Source of the DNA: Pseudomonas sp. MN1F
Lineage (GTDB): Bacteria > Pseudomonadota > Gammaproteobacteria > Pseudomonadales > Pseudomonadaceae
Length of the DNA stretch: 64,000 nucleotides
Assembly (NCBI RefSeq): GCF_009391885.1
Contig: NZ_VZII01000029.1
Coordinates: 1 to 64,000 of the forward strand
Direction of reading: 5' to 3'
The notes under the pieces were generated by a model. It saw nothing but the letters and a program-made list of their open reading frames with translations. It searched no databases and had not been told where the DNA came from. Below are positions 26,976 to 38,088 of the stretch, in pieces. Both the position numbers and the translations under genes were made by a program. Each line of letters starts with the position of its first letter. The stretch's first letter is position 1.

Positions 26976-29753
26976 GTGCGTCGGCTTCGGATTGCCACAG
27001 CTCTGATCGTCAGCTTGCTGACCCTGTTCTGCCTGTTGCCGGTTTCGGCCGAACAGGGCGGAGGCTGGTCCGTTCTGCTCGATGAACAGGCCAACCTGCA
27101 ATTGAGCGACGTGCGCTCCGATCGCTATCGCAGCCAGTTCAGCCCGATCACCCTTGGTGAACTCGATGCCGCACCGGCCGAACAGGCCCTGTGGTTGCAC
27201 TATCGCCTGGAACCGGGTGATCAGGAGCAGCTGCTGCGCATCTTCGCCCCCGACCTGTCCCGCCTCGATCTGTACGCCCTCGATGGCGACAGGCTGCTGC
27301 GCCAGCTGCACCATGGCCGCCAGGCCGGCAGCGGCACTGGCAGCCCGACCCTGCGCGGCAGCGACCATGTATTGCCCTTGCCCAACAGCCAGCACGCGCT
27401 GGACATCTACCTGCGCCTGGTCTCGGAGCACCAACTGCGCCCGGCGATCAGCCTGGAGCCTGCAGCGGTAGCGGCTTCCGACCATAGCCAACCCTTGCTG
27501 TTCGGCATGCTGTTCGGCGGCCTGGTGATGCTCATCCTGCATAACCTCATCCGCTTCATCTATACCCGCTCCAGCACCACCCTGTACCTCGCCCTGTACC
27601 ACGGCCTGATGCTGCTCAGCGGCCTGATCCTGCTCAACCTCAGCGGCCCGTGGTGGCATCTGTGGCACAGTGCGCAAACCCCGGCCGCCTACCTGACCCT
27701 GGTGCTGGCCGGCCTGTCGGGGCTGTATTTCACCCAACATTTCTTCGCCCCCTGCAACTCACCGCGGCTCAACCGCCTGCTGCAGGGCGAAATGCTGGTC
27801 GCTGCTGTCAGCGGCCTGATTCTGCTGTTCGTCGACACCTTGCCACTCAACCTGATGACCTATGCCCTGCTGGCCATCGGTAGCGTGACCATGCTGCTGG
27901 CCAGCAGCTACCACTGGTACAAGGGCTATGCGCCAGCACGGCTGTTCAGTATCGCCATGCTGGTGTTCAACCTTGGCGGCCTGGTGCTCCTGCCCGCCCT
28001 GCTTGGCCTGACCCGCACCTCCACGCCCTGGCTACTGTGCATCCTGCTGGGCATGACCGTGGTCAGCGGCCTGCTGCTCAACCTGGCCGTCAGTGAGCGC
28101 TTGCGGCGCATCAGCGAAGAACGCTTCAGCGCCAGCCGCGCACTGGCCGCCAGCGATGCCGAGATCAACGCCAAGGCGGAATTCCTGGCCAAGATCAGCC
28201 ACGAAATCCGCACCCCCATGAACGGTGTCCTGGGCATGACCGAACTGCTGCTCGGCACGCCGCTGTCGGTCAAGCAGCGCGACTATGTACAGACCATCCA
28301 CAGCGCCGGCAACGAGCTGCTGACGCTGATCAACGAGATTCTCGACATTTCCAAGCTCGAATCGCGGCAGATCGAACTCGATGACGTGCAGTTCGACCTC
28401 AACGCCCTGATCGAAGACTGCCTGAACATTTTCCGCGCCAAGGCCGAGCAGCAGAACATCGAGCTGATCAGCTTCACCCAGCCGCAGGTGCCGCAGGTCA
28501 TCAGTGGTGACCCGACACGCCTGCGCCAGGCGCTGTCGAGCCTGCTGGAAAATGCCCTGAAGAACACCTCCCAGGGCGAGATCCTGCTGGTGGTGGCACT
28601 GGACCAGCGCGGAGAAACCCCGCGCCTGCGCATTGCCGTGCAGGACAGTGGGGATCCGCTGCCTGCTGCCGAGCGCGAAGCCTTGCTGCAGGCCGAACTG
28701 CACAGCCACCACTTCCTCTCCAGCAACAAGCTCGGCGGCCACCTCGGGCTGGTCATCGCCAAGCAGCTGATCGGCCTGATGCAAGGCGAGTTCGGCATCA
28801 AGAGCAGCACCAGCATGGGCAACACACTGTGGCTGACCTTGCCGCTCGACCCATCACGCCTGGAGCAGCCACCGGCAGACCTGGACGGCCCACTGCGCGA
28901 CGCCCGCGTGCTGGTAGTGGACGACAACGACACCTGCCGCAAAGTGCTGGTGCAGCAGTGCAGCGCCTGGGGCATGAATGTCAGCGCGGTGCCGTCCGGC
29001 AAGGAGGCGCTGGCCCTGCTGCGAACCAAGGCGCACCTGCGCGACTACTTCGACGCGGTGTTGCTGGACCAGAACATGCCGGGCATGACCGGCATGCAGC
29101 TGGCGGCCAAGATCAAGGAAGACCCGAGCCTGAACCACGACATCCTGGTGGTGATGCTCACCGGCATCAGCAACGCGCCCAGCAAGGTCATCGCGCGCAA
29201 TGCCGGGGTCAAGCGCATTCTCGCCAAGCCGGTTGCCGGCTATACGCTCAAGACCACCCTGGCCGAAGAACTGGCGCAACGCGGCCGCGAGCAAACCGTG
29301 CCGGCTCCGTTGCCCGGCGCGCAGGGCACACTTGAGCTACCGAACGACTTCCGGGTGCTGGTGGCCGAAGACAACAGCATCTCGACCAAGGTCATCCGCG
29401 GCATGCTCGGCAAGCTCAACCTGGAGCCCGATACCGCCAGCAACGGCGAGGAGGCCTTGCAGGCGATGAAGGCACAGCGTTACGACCTGGTACTGATGGA
29501 CTGCGAAATGCCGGTGCTGGACGGTTTCTCCGCAACCCAGCAGCTGCGTGCCTGGGAAACCACCAACCAGCGCCAGCGGACTCCAGTGGTGGCGCTCACC
29601 GCGCATATACTGGCAGAGCACAAGGAGCGCGCACGGCTGGCCGGCATGGACGGGCACATGGCCAAGCCGGTGGAGCTGTCGCAGTTGCGCGAGCTGATCC
29701 AGTACTGGGCCAATCAGCGCGAAGCCAAGGCTGACCCTGCGCATACTTCCTGA
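26976..29753 (+). CDS. retS: Hybrid sensor kinase RetS
   Basis: RetS is a membrane sensor that in P. aeruginosa forms heterodimers with GacS and blocks the Gac/Rsm switch to biofilm. The 925-residue protein has a signal peptide, a periplasmic carbohydrate-binding-like 7TMR-DISMED2 domain, seven membrane helices (about 170-370), a HisKA region with H409 in [10 protein letters not shown], an ATPase domain, and two receiver domains with acceptor residues D698 and D842. The G1 box reads DSGDPLP rather than DTGxGI, consistent with weak or absent kinase activity. The start is GTG at 26976, preceded by AAGGGA. Confidence 0.93.
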   Translation: MRRLRIATALIVSLLTLFCLLPVSAEQGGGWSVLLDEQANLQLSDVRSDRYRSQFSPITLGELDAAPAEQALWLHYRLEPGDQEQLLRIFAPDLSRLDLYALDGDRLLRQLHHGRQAGSGTGSPTLRGSDHVLPLPNSQHALDIYLRLVSEHQLRPAISLEPAAVAASDHSQPLLFGMLFGGLVMLILHNLIRFIYTRSSTTLYLALYHGLMLLSGLILLNLSGPWWHLWHSAQTPAAYLTLVLAGLSGLYFTQHFFAPCNSPRLNRLLQGEMLVAAVSGLILLFVDTLPLNLMTYALLAIGSVTMLLASSYHWYKGYAPARLFSIAMLVFNLGGLVLLPALLGLTRTSTPWLLCILLGMTVVSGLLLNLAVSERLRRISEERFSASRALAASDAEINAKAEFLAKISHEIRTPMNGVLGMTELLLGTPLSVKQRDYVQTIHSAGNELLTLINEILDISKLESRQIELDDVQFDLNALIEDCLNIFRAKAEQQNIELISFTQPQVPQVISGDPTRLRQALSSLLENALKNTSQGEILLVVALDQRGETPRLRIAVQDSGDPLPAAEREALLQAELHSHHFLSSNKLGGHLGLVIAKQLIGLMQGEFGIKSSTSMGNTLWLTLPLDPSRLEQPPADLDGPLRDARVLVVDDNDTCRKVLVQQCSAWGMNVSAVPSGKEALALLRTKAHLRDYFDAVLLDQNMPGMTGMQLAAKIKEDPSLNHDILVVMLTGISNAPSKVIARNAGVKRILAKPVAGYTLKTTLAEELAQRGREQTVPAPLPGAQGTLELPNDFRVLVAEDNSISTKVIRGMLGKLNLEPDTASNGEEALQAMKAQRYDLVLMDCEMPVLDGFSATQQLRAWETTNQRQRTPVVALTAHILAEHKERARLAGMDGHMAKPVELSQLRELIQYWANQREAKADPAHTS

Positions 29754-29821
29754 TTGCCAGTGCGAACAACCGCTATGCGGCTGATACACTTCTCCTCACC
29801 TTCCCTGCCAAGGGCTACCCA

Positions 29822-30418
29822 ATGCTCCACGAGTTGTTCAGTGTCTACCTGAAAATGCTGGTGCTCTATAGCCCGTTCTTCGTGCTGTCGTGCTTTATCA
29901 GCCTGACCCGTGGTCATTCCAGCAAGGAGCGCAAGCAGCTGGCCTGGAAGGTGGCCTTCGCCGCGCTGGTGGCCAGCGTGCTGCTCTATCTGTTCGGGCG
30001 GGTGATCTTCGGCATCTTCGGCATCACCGCCGACGCCTTCCGCATCGGTGCCGGTAGCGTGCTGTTCATTTCGGCATTGGGCATGGCCCAAGGCAAGCCG
30101 GCCGTGCAGGCCGACAACGTGCAGCAGGACGTGACCATCGTGCCGCTGACCATTCCACTCACCGTCGGCCCCGGCACCATCGGTGCACTGCTGGTGATGG
30201 GCGTTGGCCAACCCCACTGGGACGACAAGCTGCTGGCCATCATCAGCATCGCCCTGGCCAGCTTCACCGTCGGCCTGGTGCTGTACCTCTCGCACGGCAT
30301 CGAAAAACTGCTCGGTGACCAGGGCCTGCAGATCGTCAGCCGCTTGATGGGGCTGTTCGTCTGCGCCCTGGCGGCGCAAATCATCTTCACCGGCATCAAG
30401 GGCTACCTGGTCGGATAG
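29822..30418 (+). CDS. MarC family (UPF0056) integral membrane protein
   Basis: A six-helix inner-membrane protein of 198 residues. The central segment VPLTIPLTVGPGTIGALLV is the hallmark of the MarC/YhgN/YchE family, annotated as putative neutral amino-acid transporters; the proposed role of MarC in multidrug resistance is not supported. It is convergent with cobJ, with only 9 bp between the two genes, and 68 bp after retS. The substrate is unknown. Confidence 0.88.
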   Translation: MLHELFSVYLKMLVLYSPFFVLSCFISLTRGHSSKERKQLAWKVAFAALVASVLLYLFGRVIFGIFGITADAFRIGAGSVLFISALGMAQGKPAVQADNVQQDVTIVPLTIPLTVGPGTIGALLVMGVGQPHWDDKLLAIISIALASFTVGLVLYLSHGIEKLLGDQGLQIVSRLMGLFVCALAAQIIFTGIKGYLVG

Positions 30419-30427
30419 CCCTCGTGC

Positions 30428-32134
30428 TCAGGGCGCGACCGGGTACCAGCGTGGGGTGTACACCCACTGCCCGCCATTGGCGCGGTCGAAGGTGCAGGTA
30501 GTGGACGAACCGACCAGTACCATGGTGCGCATGTCGACCATCTCCGGCGTCAGCTCGGCCAAGGTCACCACCCTCAGCGTCTGCCCCGGCCGGCCGATAT
30601 CGCGCCCCAGCACCACCGGCGTCTGCCCATCACGGTGCCGGCGCACGACCTCCAGTGCCGTGCCAAGCTGGTGCGGCCTGGATTTGGAAATCGGGTTGTA
30701 GAAGGCCAGTACCAGGTCGGCCTGGGCCGCCAGGTCCAGGCGCTTTTCGATGATCGACCAAGGCTTGAGGTTGTCCGACAGCGACATCACGCAGAAGTCA
30801 TGCCCCAGCGGCGCACCCGCTTGCGCGGCGGTTGCCAGCGAAGCCGATACCCCTGGCAGGATCTCGAGGTCGACACGGTGCCAGGCAGGGTCGCTGGACT
30901 CATGCAGGGCTTCGAGCACCGCCGCCGCCATGGCGAATACACCCGGGTCGCCCGAAGACACCACCACCACCGAGCGGCCCAGGGCCGCCAGCTCGAAGGC
31001 ATGCCGCGCACGCTGCATCTCTTCACGGTTGTCGGTGCAGTGCTGCACCTGATCGTCACGGAACGGCCCGGCCATGCGCACGTAGGTCTCGTAGCCGAGG
31101 ATATCTTCGGCACGCGCCAGCTCGGCCTTTACGGCAGGCACCATCAGCTCGGCAGCGCCAGGGCCCAGGCCGATCACCGCCAATCGGCCACGCTTGCGGC
31201 CCAGGCTTGCCGTGTCGACCGGCCGCGGGGCCGCTGCGATGACCAGGCCCGACTGTTCGATCAGGCGAGCCTCGGGCAACGCCTCGGCTGCCATGTTGGC
31301 CAAGGTGCCGTTCATTGCCGCGAAACGCAGCACGACACCCAGTTCGGCGGCGGCCTCGTGCAACGATGGCTCGGCCATCGCCTGCTCGGCGACCAGCAGG
31401 CAAGCCAGCGAGGGCTCGGCAATGCCGGCCTCACGCAAGGCGCCACGCACCTGCTCGGCCAGACCGGGCCCGCCTGCAGCAAGCGCCACCACCACACTGC
31501 GCGGGTGGATCAGCAGCTCGTCACGGCTGGCCACGCGCGCGTCACAGCCGACATGGATGGTGCGCCGGGCCGTGTCACTGGCCGGCAGGTGTGCCTGCGC
31601 AAGCCACGGTGCATCGCCCTCGACACGCACGCTTTCGCCGGCCAGCAGGTCGGAGACAAAGCGCTTGCCCTGCTCGAGGTCCGCCAGGGCATAGCCTTCG
31701 GGTGGGTTGAGCAGGCAGGTGCCGAAGCGCAGTTCACCACTGGTGGTGATCGCCGCCGCCACACCCAGCGCTTCGCCGAGTTCGCGCGCCATGACGTTGA
31801 CCCCGCTCAGGCCGCCCAGCAGCGGCACCACCGCGCTGCCGTCCTCGGCCACGGCCAGTACCGGCGGCTCTGCACCTTTTTCATCGAGCAGGCTGGCCAG
31901 GCTGCGGATGACGATGCCGGCTGCACACAGCGCGATAATCGGGGTGGCCTGCTGGTACAGCACGCGCAAGGTGTCGCCAAAGCCGTCGTAATACTGATCG
32001 GCGCCCTCGACCCGGCCACGCAGGCCGTGGATGGTCGCCTGTGGATAACACTGCTGGATACGCTGCGCCGTAGCGAGGCTGCCGCCACCGAGGATGACGA
32101 TGGCCGGCGCCTGTTGCCTGTTCAGCCCTGCCAT
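30428..32134 (-). CDS. cobJ: CbiG-CobJ fusion: precorrin-3B C17-methyltransferase
   Basis: The C-terminal half (about 315-560) is a CobJ/CbiH AdoMet-dependent methylase that contracts the corrin ring and methylates C17; [14 protein letters not shown] and [14 protein letters not shown] are its landmarks. The N-terminal half resembles CbiG, the cobalt-precorrin-5A lactone hydrolase, with [13 protein letters not shown] and [10 protein letters not shown], although the usual GH in that second motif is GL here. The enzyme is 568 residues, about twice the size of a lone CobJ. Its start overlaps cobI by 13 bp. The N-terminal half may be degenerate in an oxygen-dependent pathway that needs no CbiG. 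Confidence 0.9.
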   Translation of the reverse strand: MAGLNRQQAPAIVILGGGSLATAQRIQQCYPQATIHGLRGRVEGADQYYDGFGDTLRVLYQQATPIIALCAAGIVIRSLASLLDEKGAEPPVLAVAEDGSAVVPLLGGLSGVNVMARELGEALGVAAAITTSGELRFGTCLLNPPEGYALADLEQGKRFVSDLLAGESVRVEGDAPWLAQAHLPASDTARRTIHVGCDARVASRDELLIHPRSVVVALAAGGPGLAEQVRGALREAGIAEPSLACLLVAEQAMAEPSLHEAAAELGVVLRFAAMNGTLANMAAEALPEARLIEQSGLVIAAAPRPVDTASLGRKRGRLAVIGLGPGAAELMVPAVKAELARAEDILGYETYVRMAGPFRDDQVQHCTDNREEMQRARHAFELAALGRSVVVVSSGDPGVFAMAAAVLEALHESSDPAWHRVDLEILPGVSASLATAAQAGAPLGHDFCVMSLSDNLKPWSIIEKRLDLAAQADLVLAFYNPISKSRPHQLGTALEVVRRHRDGQTPVVLGRDIGRPGQTLRVVTLAELTPEMVDMRTMVLVGSSTTCTFDRANGGQWVYTPRWYPVAP

Positions 32135-32853
32135 TTTTCCCCCGGCACGATGATCAGCGAGAAGTACGGCGAGGACTGCGGGTCCACCGCGTCCAGCGGC
32201 ACGATCTTCTGGTTGGCCATGGTCGCCCGCTCGACATACAGCGCGCGCCCGTCCAGGCCCAGTTCGGCGAGCACCTGGCGCACCTTGGGGAAGTTGCGGC
32301 CCAGCTTCATGATCACCGCCGCATCGGCGTCTGCCAGCCGGCGCTTGAGCTCTTCGGCCGGCAACACGCCCGACAGTACCGACAGGCTCTGGTTGCGATA
32401 CACCAGCGGCGCGCCCAGTACCGAGGCGCCACCGAGCATCGAACAGACGCCCGGGACCACTTCGGCCTCATGCTGCTGGGCCAGGCGGTCATGCAGGTAC
32501 ATGTAGGAACCGTAGAAGAACGGGTCACCTTCGCAGATCACCGCCACATCGCGGCCGGCATCCAGGTGCTCGGCTACCTGTACGGCCGCTTCATCGTAGA
32601 AATCGCTGATCACCTGCTCGTAGGACAGCGGCGCAGGCAGTGCCTCGGTAGTCACCGGGTACACCAGCGGCAGCAGGGTCTGCTCGGCTTGCAGGTGCGC
32701 CTCGATGATGCCGAAGGCGTTGCCGCGCTTGCCCTTGGCCACGAAGTAGGCCACCACGGGTGCCTCGCGCAGCAGGCGCAGTGCCTTGACGGTGATCAGT
32801 TCAGGGTCGCCGGGGCCTACGCCCAGGCCCAGCAGTCGTCCGCGCGGCGCCAT
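32122..32853 (-). CDS. cobI: Precorrin-2 C20-methyltransferase
   Basis: CobI adds the C20 methyl group to precorrin-2 using AdoMet. The protein begins with the tetrapyrrole-methylase loop [16 protein letters not shown] and contains the substrate loop [15 protein letters not shown] set the start at the second of two adjacent ATG codons (32853), which lies seven bases after GGAGG; the first (32856) overlaps the cobH stop and is nearly as good. Length is about 243 residues. It is in one tightly packed operon cobG-cobH-cobI-cobJ. Confidence 0.94.
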   Translation of the reverse strand: MAPRGRLLGLGVGPGDPELITVKALRLLREAPVVAYFVAKGKRGNAFGIIEAHLQAEQTLLPLVYPVTTEALPAPLSYEQVISDFYDEAAVQVAEHLDAGRDVAVICEGDPFFYGSYMYLHDRLAQQHEAEVVPGVCSMLGGASVLGAPLVYRNQSLSVLSGVLPAEELKRRLADADAAVIMKLGRNFPKVRQVLAELGLDGRALYVERATMANQKIVPLDAVDPQSSPYFSLIIVPGEKWQG

Positions 32854-33479
32854 CATTCCACCTCCGTGGCCAGGGCGTTGACCGCGGCAGCGGCCATCGC
32901 ACTGCCGCCCAGGCGGCCTTGCATGATCACGAACGGCACGCCGCGGCTGTCGGCAGCGAGCATCGCCTTGGACTCGGCGGCACCGACGAAGCCGACCGGG
33001 AAGCCGAGGATCAGAGCGGGCTTGGGCGCGCCGGCATCGATCATCTCCAGCAGGTAGAACAGCGCGGTCGGGGCATTGCCGATCACCACCACGCTGCCTT
33101 CCAGGTGCGGGCGCCACAGCTCCAGGGCAACGGCGGAGCGGGTGTTGCCGGCATCCTTGGCCAGGCCTGGCACGCTCGGGTCACGCAAGGTGCAGATCAC
33201 CGGGTTGTTGGCGGGCAAGCGTGCGCGGGTGATGCCTTCGGCAACCATGTGCGCGTCGCAGAGGATCGGCGCGCCATTGGCCAGGGCCTCACGACCGGCG
33301 CGGCCGGCACCTTCGGAGAACTGCAAGCCATCGATGGCCTCGACCATGCCGCAGGCATGGATCACGCGCACGGCGAGTTTTTCCAGGTCTGCGGGAATCC
33401 GTTCGAGGCGGGCTTCCTCGCGGATGATCCGGAAGGAATTGCGATAGATCTCCTGACCATCGCGGATGTAGTCAATCAT
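32853..33479 (-). CDS. cobH: Precorrin-8X methylmutase
   Basis: CobH moves the methyl group from C11 to C12 of precorrin-8X to give hydrogenobyrinate. The 208-residue protein carries the catalytic histidine H41 in [11 protein letters not shown], matching H43 of the characterised enzyme, and the conserved [11 protein letters not shown] and [13 protein letters not shown] segments. The ATG at 33479 ([12 protein letters not shown]) overlaps the cobG stop by 8 bp. A longer frame to 33521 lies inside cobG and was discarded. Confidence 0.95.
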   Translation of the reverse strand: MIDYIRDGQEIYRNSFRIIREEARLERIPADLEKLAVRVIHACGMVEAIDGLQFSEGAGRAGREALANGAPILCDAHMVAEGITRARLPANNPVICTLRDPSVPGLAKDAGNTRSAVALELWRPHLEGSVVVIGNAPTALFYLLEMIDAGAPKPALILGFPVGFVGAAESKAMLAADSRGVPFVIMQGRLGGSAMAAAAVNALATEVE

Positions 33480-34803
33480 CAAGGTGCTCCGTCGGCAGGG
33501 CGAGCATGGCGCCTGCTTCATTCAAGGTAAGGTCGGTGCCGCGCAGGGCACCCAGGCCCGGCAAGTGCGCGTCACGCAGATACAGGTCATAGCGGCCAGG
33601 TGCACGGGCCAGCAAGGTAGCCGGGGCAACATGGGCCACGGCACAGGAACGGGGGCAACCGGACAGGTGCACGCTGCCGGGCGCGCCACTGCCCAGCAGC
33701 GCCGCCAGCTCGACGGCATCGGCCTTGGTCTCGGCCAGGCCCTTGGCGCAGCCACTGCTGCCGGTGCAGGCGACCATGCGCGCCAAAGGCTCATCGGCCT
33801 GGCAGAGCAGGCCCAGCGCCGATAGCGCGGCACGGGCCTGTTCCAGGCCGGCTGCAGTGATATTGGTCAGCATCAGGCTTTGCCACGGGCTCAGGCGCAG
33901 GCTGCCATCACCCCATTGGCGGGCTACCCGGGCAGCCCCCCGCAACATGGCGGGCGACAGGCGGCCCAACGGTGGCGCTACGCCCAACGCCATGCCATCG
34001 CGCTGGGTCACAGCCCCCAGCCATGGGTGTTCGGCCGCTTGGCGATGCCATTCAAGTACCGCCGTGTCACGGCGGATTTGCACACCGAGGCTGTTGATGA
34101 AGACCTCGGCCGGGCAGCCTTGCAGCAGTTGGCGCATGCGCGACTGCTCCGGGCTGGCCAGGTCGAGGAAGCGATCGAGCACCGCACGCACCAACGCCAG
34201 GCCCTGCTCCAGCGGCACCGCACCCAGCACCTGGCCATCGGCCGGGCAGCTGGCCAGGCCGAATGCCAGCCAGTCGCGCTGTTCCAGGCGCAGTGCCGAG
34301 AGCCACAAGTCGTGGGGGTGATCGAGCATCGCCACGCCCTCACCACCGTCCAGTTGCACAGCGAACTTGGCCGACAGCTCATGGAAGCGCGGCGTGCCTT
34401 GCAGCAAGTCGAGGATCTGCCCGGCCAAGGGGCGTACATCCAGCAGCATCGACGGATCATGCCCAGCCAGGGGGCTGAGCATCAGGTTGCGCACGTCATC
34501 GCTGGCGGCGTCACGCGGACCAAGGCCGGCGGCCAGCAGGCATTCGACCAGCCCGGCATGATCGCTGCCAATGCCGCGGATCTGCAGGTTGCCGCGGTTG
34601 GTGGCCTCGATCACCCCACCGGCGAAACGCTCGGCTGCCGCTGCCACCGCGTCTGCCTGGTCGGCCAGCAGCAGGCCACCGGGCAGCTTGATGCGGCAGA
34701 TGCCACCGTCACGGGCGCTGACGATGCGCCACAACCCCGGGCAGGCCGAGGGACGGGGTGATGCTACGGGCGTGTTGGCTGGGGTCAAAGGGGCGTCCGG
34801 CAA
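33472..34803 (-). CDS. cobG: Precorrin-3B synthase (CobG)
   Basis: CobG is the oxygen-dependent monooxygenase that makes precorrin-3B, the step that defines the aerobic cobalamin route. The 443-residue protein has two nitrite/sulfite-reductase ferredoxin-like halves. Cluster-binding cysteines appear in VACTGSSGCAKG and HLSGCPRSCA, as in siroheme-type reductases carrying a 4Fe-4S centre. It is the first gene of the minus-strand cobGHIJ operon, divergent from cobL over about 180 bp. Confidence 0.93.
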   Translation of the reverse strand: MPDAPLTPANTPVASPRPSACPGLWRIVSARDGGICRIKLPGGLLLADQADAVAAAAERFAGGVIEATNRGNLQIRGIGSDHAGLVECLLAAGLGPRDAASDDVRNLMLSPLAGHDPSMLLDVRPLAGQILDLLQGTPRFHELSAKFAVQLDGGEGVAMLDHPHDLWLSALRLEQRDWLAFGLASCPADGQVLGAVPLEQGLALVRAVLDRFLDLASPEQSRMRQLLQGCPAEVFINSLGVQIRRDTAVLEWHRQAAEHPWLGAVTQRDGMALGVAPPLGRLSPAMLRGAARVARQWGDGSLRLSPWQSLMLTNITAAGLEQARAALSALGLLCQADEPLARMVACTGSSGCAKGLAETKADAVELAALLGSGAPGSVHLSGCPRSCAVAHVAPATLLARAPGRYDLYLRDAHLPGLGALRGTDLTLNEAGAMLALPTEHLDD

Positions 34804-34914
34804 TCGCTGAAAATGCGCTTGAGTGTAGAAGGCGCGGTATTATGCCTGCTTTGTCCGGCGGCATGAAAAACCGGTGGTCGAGCATCCACAGCAATTGAGC
34901 AGAAATTCAGGACC

Positions 34915-34962
34915 GCGTCGCCCTTTTCGCGGGTAAACCCGCGATGGGGGCGAAGCGGCCGC
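34915..34962. repeat. REP-like palindrome between cobG and cobL
   Basis: TCGCGGG-TAAA-CCCGCGA is flanked by GTCGCCC and GGGGCGA, giving a two-tier stem in the divergent cob intergenic region. The core is the same as in REP units near urtB and cycA. Confidence 0.6.
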
Positions 34963-34983
34963 AAAAATGGCGGAACGAAACAC

Positions 34984-36195
34984 ATGACCCCCTGGCTGAC
35001 AGTAGTAGGCATCGGCGAAGACGGCTTCAGCGGCCTGGGCAAACAGGCCCGGCGCGCCCTGCTGGGTGCCTCGCGGATCATCGGCAGCCCGCGCCAGCTG
35101 GCCCTGCTGCCGCGCTGCATCGGCGCCGAGCGGCAAGACTGGCCGACCCCGTTTTCCCTCGCACCGGTGTTGGCCCTGCGCGGTGAGCCGGTGTGCGTGC
35201 TGGCCAGCGGCGACCCGATGTTCTTTGGCGTCGGCGCCAGCCTGGCGCGGCAGGTGCCGGCTGCAGAAATGCAGGTGCTGTCGATGCCCTCTTCCTGTGC
35301 CCTGGCCGCCGCCCGCCTGGGCTGGCCGCTGCAGGAGGTGCAGGTGGTGTCGGTGGTCGCACGCCCGTTGGCGGCGCTCAATGCCAACCTGTACAGCGGC
35401 CAGCGCCTGCTGGTGCTGAGCAACGACGGCGATAGCCCTGCGGCGATCGCTGCACTGTTGCGTGAACGCGGTTTCGGGCCCAGCCGCCTGCACGTGCTGG
35501 AGCACCTCGGTGGTACGGCCGAGCGTCATCTCTGCGGCACCGCCGATGACTGGCCCCACAGCGAAATCGCCGCCCTCAACCTGGTCGCCATCGAGTGCCT
35601 GGCCAGCCCGGACGCCATGCGTCTGTCGCCTGTGCCCGGGCTGCCGGATAGCGCCTTCCGCCACGACGGCCAGCTGACCAAGCGCGATGTGCGCGCCATC
35701 ACCCTGGCGCGCCTGGCGCCGCAGCCCGGCGAATTGCTATGGGATGTCGGCGCCGGTTGCGGCTCGATCGGCATCGAATGGATGCGCGCCCACCCGGCCT
35801 GCCGCACCCTGGCCATCGAAGCCGACGAAGGTCGCCAGGGCTTCATCGAATACAACCGTGATGCCCTCGGCGTGCCTGGCCTGCAGCTGGTTCGCGGCAA
35901 GGCACCCGACGCCCTGGGCGAACTGGAACGCCCGGATGCAATCTTCATTGGCGGCGGTGTTACCCGCGAGGGTGTGTTGCCACTGTGCTGGGAACGCTTG
36001 CGTCCCGGTGGGCGGCTGGTGGCCAATGCGGTGACCCTGCAAAGCGAACTGGCCTTGGCGCATTTCCGTGAACAGCACGGCGGCGAGCTGACCCGTATCC
36101 ATGTCGCCCAGGCCCAGCCACTGGGCGCCTTCGACACCTGGCGCCAGGCACTGCCGATCACCTTGCTCGACGTGGTGAAACCCCTCGATGCGTGA
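34984..36195 (+). CDS. cobL: Precorrin-6Y methyltransferase/decarboxylase (CbiE-CbiT fusion)
   Basis: CobL methylates C5 and C15 and decarboxylates the C12 acetate of precorrin-6Y. The N-terminal CbiE-type tetrapyrrole methylase (about 1-205) shows [13 protein letters not shown] and [11 protein letters not shown]. The C-terminal CbiT-type Rossmann methylase (about 225-400) shows [18 protein letters not shown]. The length of 403 residues is normal for the fused protein. It starts the plus-strand cobL-cbiD-cobK operon and overlaps cbiD by 8 bp. TATTAT at 34838 is a possible -10 but lacks a good -35. Confidence 0.95.
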   Translation: MTPWLTVVGIGEDGFSGLGKQARRALLGASRIIGSPRQLALLPRCIGAERQDWPTPFSLAPVLALRGEPVCVLASGDPMFFGVGASLARQVPAAEMQVLSMPSSCALAAARLGWPLQEVQVVSVVARPLAALNANLYSGQRLLVLSNDGDSPAAIAALLRERGFGPSRLHVLEHLGGTAERHLCGTADDWPHSEIAALNLVAIECLASPDAMRLSPVPGLPDSAFRHDGQLTKRDVRAITLARLAPQPGELLWDVGAGCGSIGIEWMRAHPACRTLAIEADEGRQGFIEYNRDALGVPGLQLVRGKAPDALGELERPDAIFIGGGVTREGVLPLCWERLRPGGRLVANAVTLQSELALAHFREQHGGELTRIHVAQAQPLGAFDTWRQALPITLLDVVKPLDA

Positions 36196-37282
36196 AGAAA
36201 CCCGCGAGCAACCCGCGCCCCTGCGCAGCGGCCTGACCACCGGCAGCTGCGCCACCGCCACCAGCCTGGCCGCGGCCAAGTTGCTGCTGACTGGCCAGTG
36301 CGATGACGCGGTGAGCATCACCCTGCCCAAGGGCAAGGTGGTGCAGATGCGCCTGGAGTTCTGCCGCCTGGTAGACGAACGCGCTGAAGCCGGCACGCTC
36401 AAGGATGCCGGCGACGACCCGGACGTCACCCACGGCGCCCTGCTCTACAGCCAGATCCGCCTGCAGGCGCAACCCGGCATACGCTTCGTCGCAGGCCAGG
36501 GCGTCGGTACCGTCACCCGCCCCGGCCTGGTGCTGGCGGTGGGTGAGCCGGCGATCAACCCGGTGCCACGGCGGATGATCAGCGAGCACCTGCAGCAGTT
36601 GGCTGACGACTGCGGCTATCCGGGCGGCTTCGAGGTCACGGTCAATGTGCAGGGCGGCGAACAGCTGGCGCTGAAGACCATGAACCCGCGCCTGGGCATC
36701 CTCGGCGGGCTGTCGATTCTCGGCACCAGTGGTATCGTCCGGCCTTTCTCCTGCGCGGCGTATATCGCCTCGATCCACCAGGGTATCGACGTCGCCCACA
36801 CCAACGGCTACACCCACATCGCCGCCTGCACCGGCAACGCCAGCGAAGACACCATGCGCCGGGTCTACAACCTGCCCGAGATCGCCCTGATCGAGATGGG
36901 CGACTTCGTCGGCGCAGTGCTCAAGCACGTACGCAAGGTACCGGTGCCACGCCTGACCTTGTGCGGTGGTTTCGGCAAGATCAGCAAGCTGGCTGCCGGC
37001 CACATGGACCTGCACAGCCGCCACTCCAGCATCGACCTGCCGCAACTGGCTGGCTGGGCCGCGGACATCGGCGCCGACGCCGAGCTGCAAGCGGCCATCA
37101 TTGCCGCCAACACCAGCCAGCAAGCACTGGCCCTGGCACATGCCGCCAGTATCGCCCTGGGCGACGCGGTGTGCGCCCATGCCCTGGCCTTCGCCCGCAG
37201 CGTGGTGCCAGCCCAGGTGCAGGTCGAAGTGTTTGCCATTGACCGCCAGGGCGGCATCGTCGGCAAGGCAGGTGTGCAATGA
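36188..37282 (+). CDS. cbiD: Cobalt-precorrin-5B C1-methyltransferase
   Basis: CbiD methylates C1 of the corrin ring in the anaerobic pathway. The 364-residue protein begins with the typical [19 protein letters not shown] and contains INPVPRRMI and [20 protein letters not shown]. CobF performs the equivalent step in classical aerobic producers, but no cobF is seen in this window, so CbiD probably replaces it. It overlaps cobL by 8 bp and cobK by 4 bp, indicating coupled translation. Confidence 0.95.
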   Translation: MREETREQPAPLRSGLTTGSCATATSLAAAKLLLTGQCDDAVSITLPKGKVVQMRLEFCRLVDERAEAGTLKDAGDDPDVTHGALLYSQIRLQAQPGIRFVAGQGVGTVTRPGLVLAVGEPAINPVPRRMISEHLQQLADDCGYPGGFEVTVNVQGGEQLALKTMNPRLGILGGLSILGTSGIVRPFSCAAYIASIHQGIDVAHTNGYTHIAACTGNASEDTMRRVYNLPEIALIEMGDFVGAVLKHVRKVPVPRLTLCGGFGKISKLAAGHMDLHSRHSSIDLPQLAGWAADIGADAELQAAIIAANTSQQALALAHAASIALGDAVCAHALAFARSVVPAQVQVEVFAIDRQGGIVGKAGVQ

Positions 37283-38007
37283 ACCACCGTATCCTGCTGC
37301 TCGGCGGCGTCACCGAAGCCTTGGCCATCGCCCGCCAGCTCGGCCCCGAACACGTCTACAGCCTGGCCGGCATCGGCCGCGTGCCGCAGGACCTGGCGTG
37401 CCAGGTAAGGGTCGGTGGCTATGGGGGCGCTGAGGGCCTCGCCGCTTACCTGCGTGAAGCTGGCATTACTCTGCTGATAGATGCCACCCACCCGTATGCC
37501 GCGCAGATCAGCCGCAACGCGGCCAGCGCCGCGCAGACCGCCGGCATCCCCTGCTGGGCCTTGCGCCGCCCGGCCTGGCAGGCGCAACCGGGGGACGACT
37601 GGCGCGACGTGGAAGACTGGGCAGGGCTGATCGAGGCGCTCAAGCCGTTCAAGCGACCACTGTTCACGCTCGGGCGCGAGCCGCTGCAACATCTTGCGGA
37701 GATTCCGCCGGAGCAGTTCTGGACCTTGCGCGCGCTGGAAGCCTGCGCGGGCAATGAGCGCTGTGAGGTAATCGGCGCACGTGGGCCGTTTCAGATCGAG
37801 GACGAGCGGGCGCTGTTCGAACGCCGCCGCATCGATGTACTGGTCAGCAAGAACAGTGGCAGCGTAGCGACCGAGCCTAAGCTCGATGTAGCGCGGGAAC
37901 GCGGCGTGCCGGTGCTGATACTGAAACGCCCTGCATTACCTGTGGTGGATCAGGAATTCACCCAGACAGGCCTATTGCTGACCAAGATCAAGGACTGTTT
38001 GAAATGA
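37279..38007 (+). CDS. cobK: Precorrin-6A reductase
   Basis: CobK (CbiJ) reduces precorrin-6A to 6B with NADPH. The 242-residue protein starts [14 protein letters not shown], the nucleotide-binding loop of the family, and has the conserved [17 protein letters not shown] and [18 protein letters not shown] segments. It is the last gene of the plus-strand cob operon; its start overlaps the cbiD stop. The vapBC operator begins only 8 bp after its stop. Confidence 0.94.
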   Translation: MNHRILLLGGVTEALAIARQLGPEHVYSLAGIGRVPQDLACQVRVGGYGGAEGLAAYLREAGITLLIDATHPYAAQISRNAASAAQTAGIPCWALRRPAWQAQPGDDWRDVEDWAGLIEALKPFKRPLFTLGREPLQHLAEIPPEQFWTLRALEACAGNERCEVIGARGPFQIEDERALFERRRIDVLVSKNSGSVATEPKLDVARERGVPVLILKRPALPVVDQEFTQTGLLLTKIKDCLK

Positions 38008-38014
38008 CGCCAGA

Positions 38015-38039
38015 GCGTATATCCCATTGACATATACGC
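38015..38039 (+). promoter_or_regulatory. Predicted VapBC operator with -35-like box
   Basis: GCGTATAT and ATATACGC are perfect 8-bp arms separated by 9 bp. TTGACA, a consensus -35, lies across the spacer and right arm (38027-38032). The placement 50 bp before vapB fits an autorepressed toxin-antitoxin promoter. Confidence 0.65.
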
Positions 38040-38088
38040 CCTCTCACTTAAACCCGGTCACAGTTTGCTGCTTCCAAGGAGGCCCATC

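Noticed and set aside
34804..34983. Cobalamin riboswitch between the divergent cob operons
   Set aside because: The gap is only 180 bp, and no B12-box-like GCCACTG sequence or matching fold was found; it holds a REP palindrome instead.
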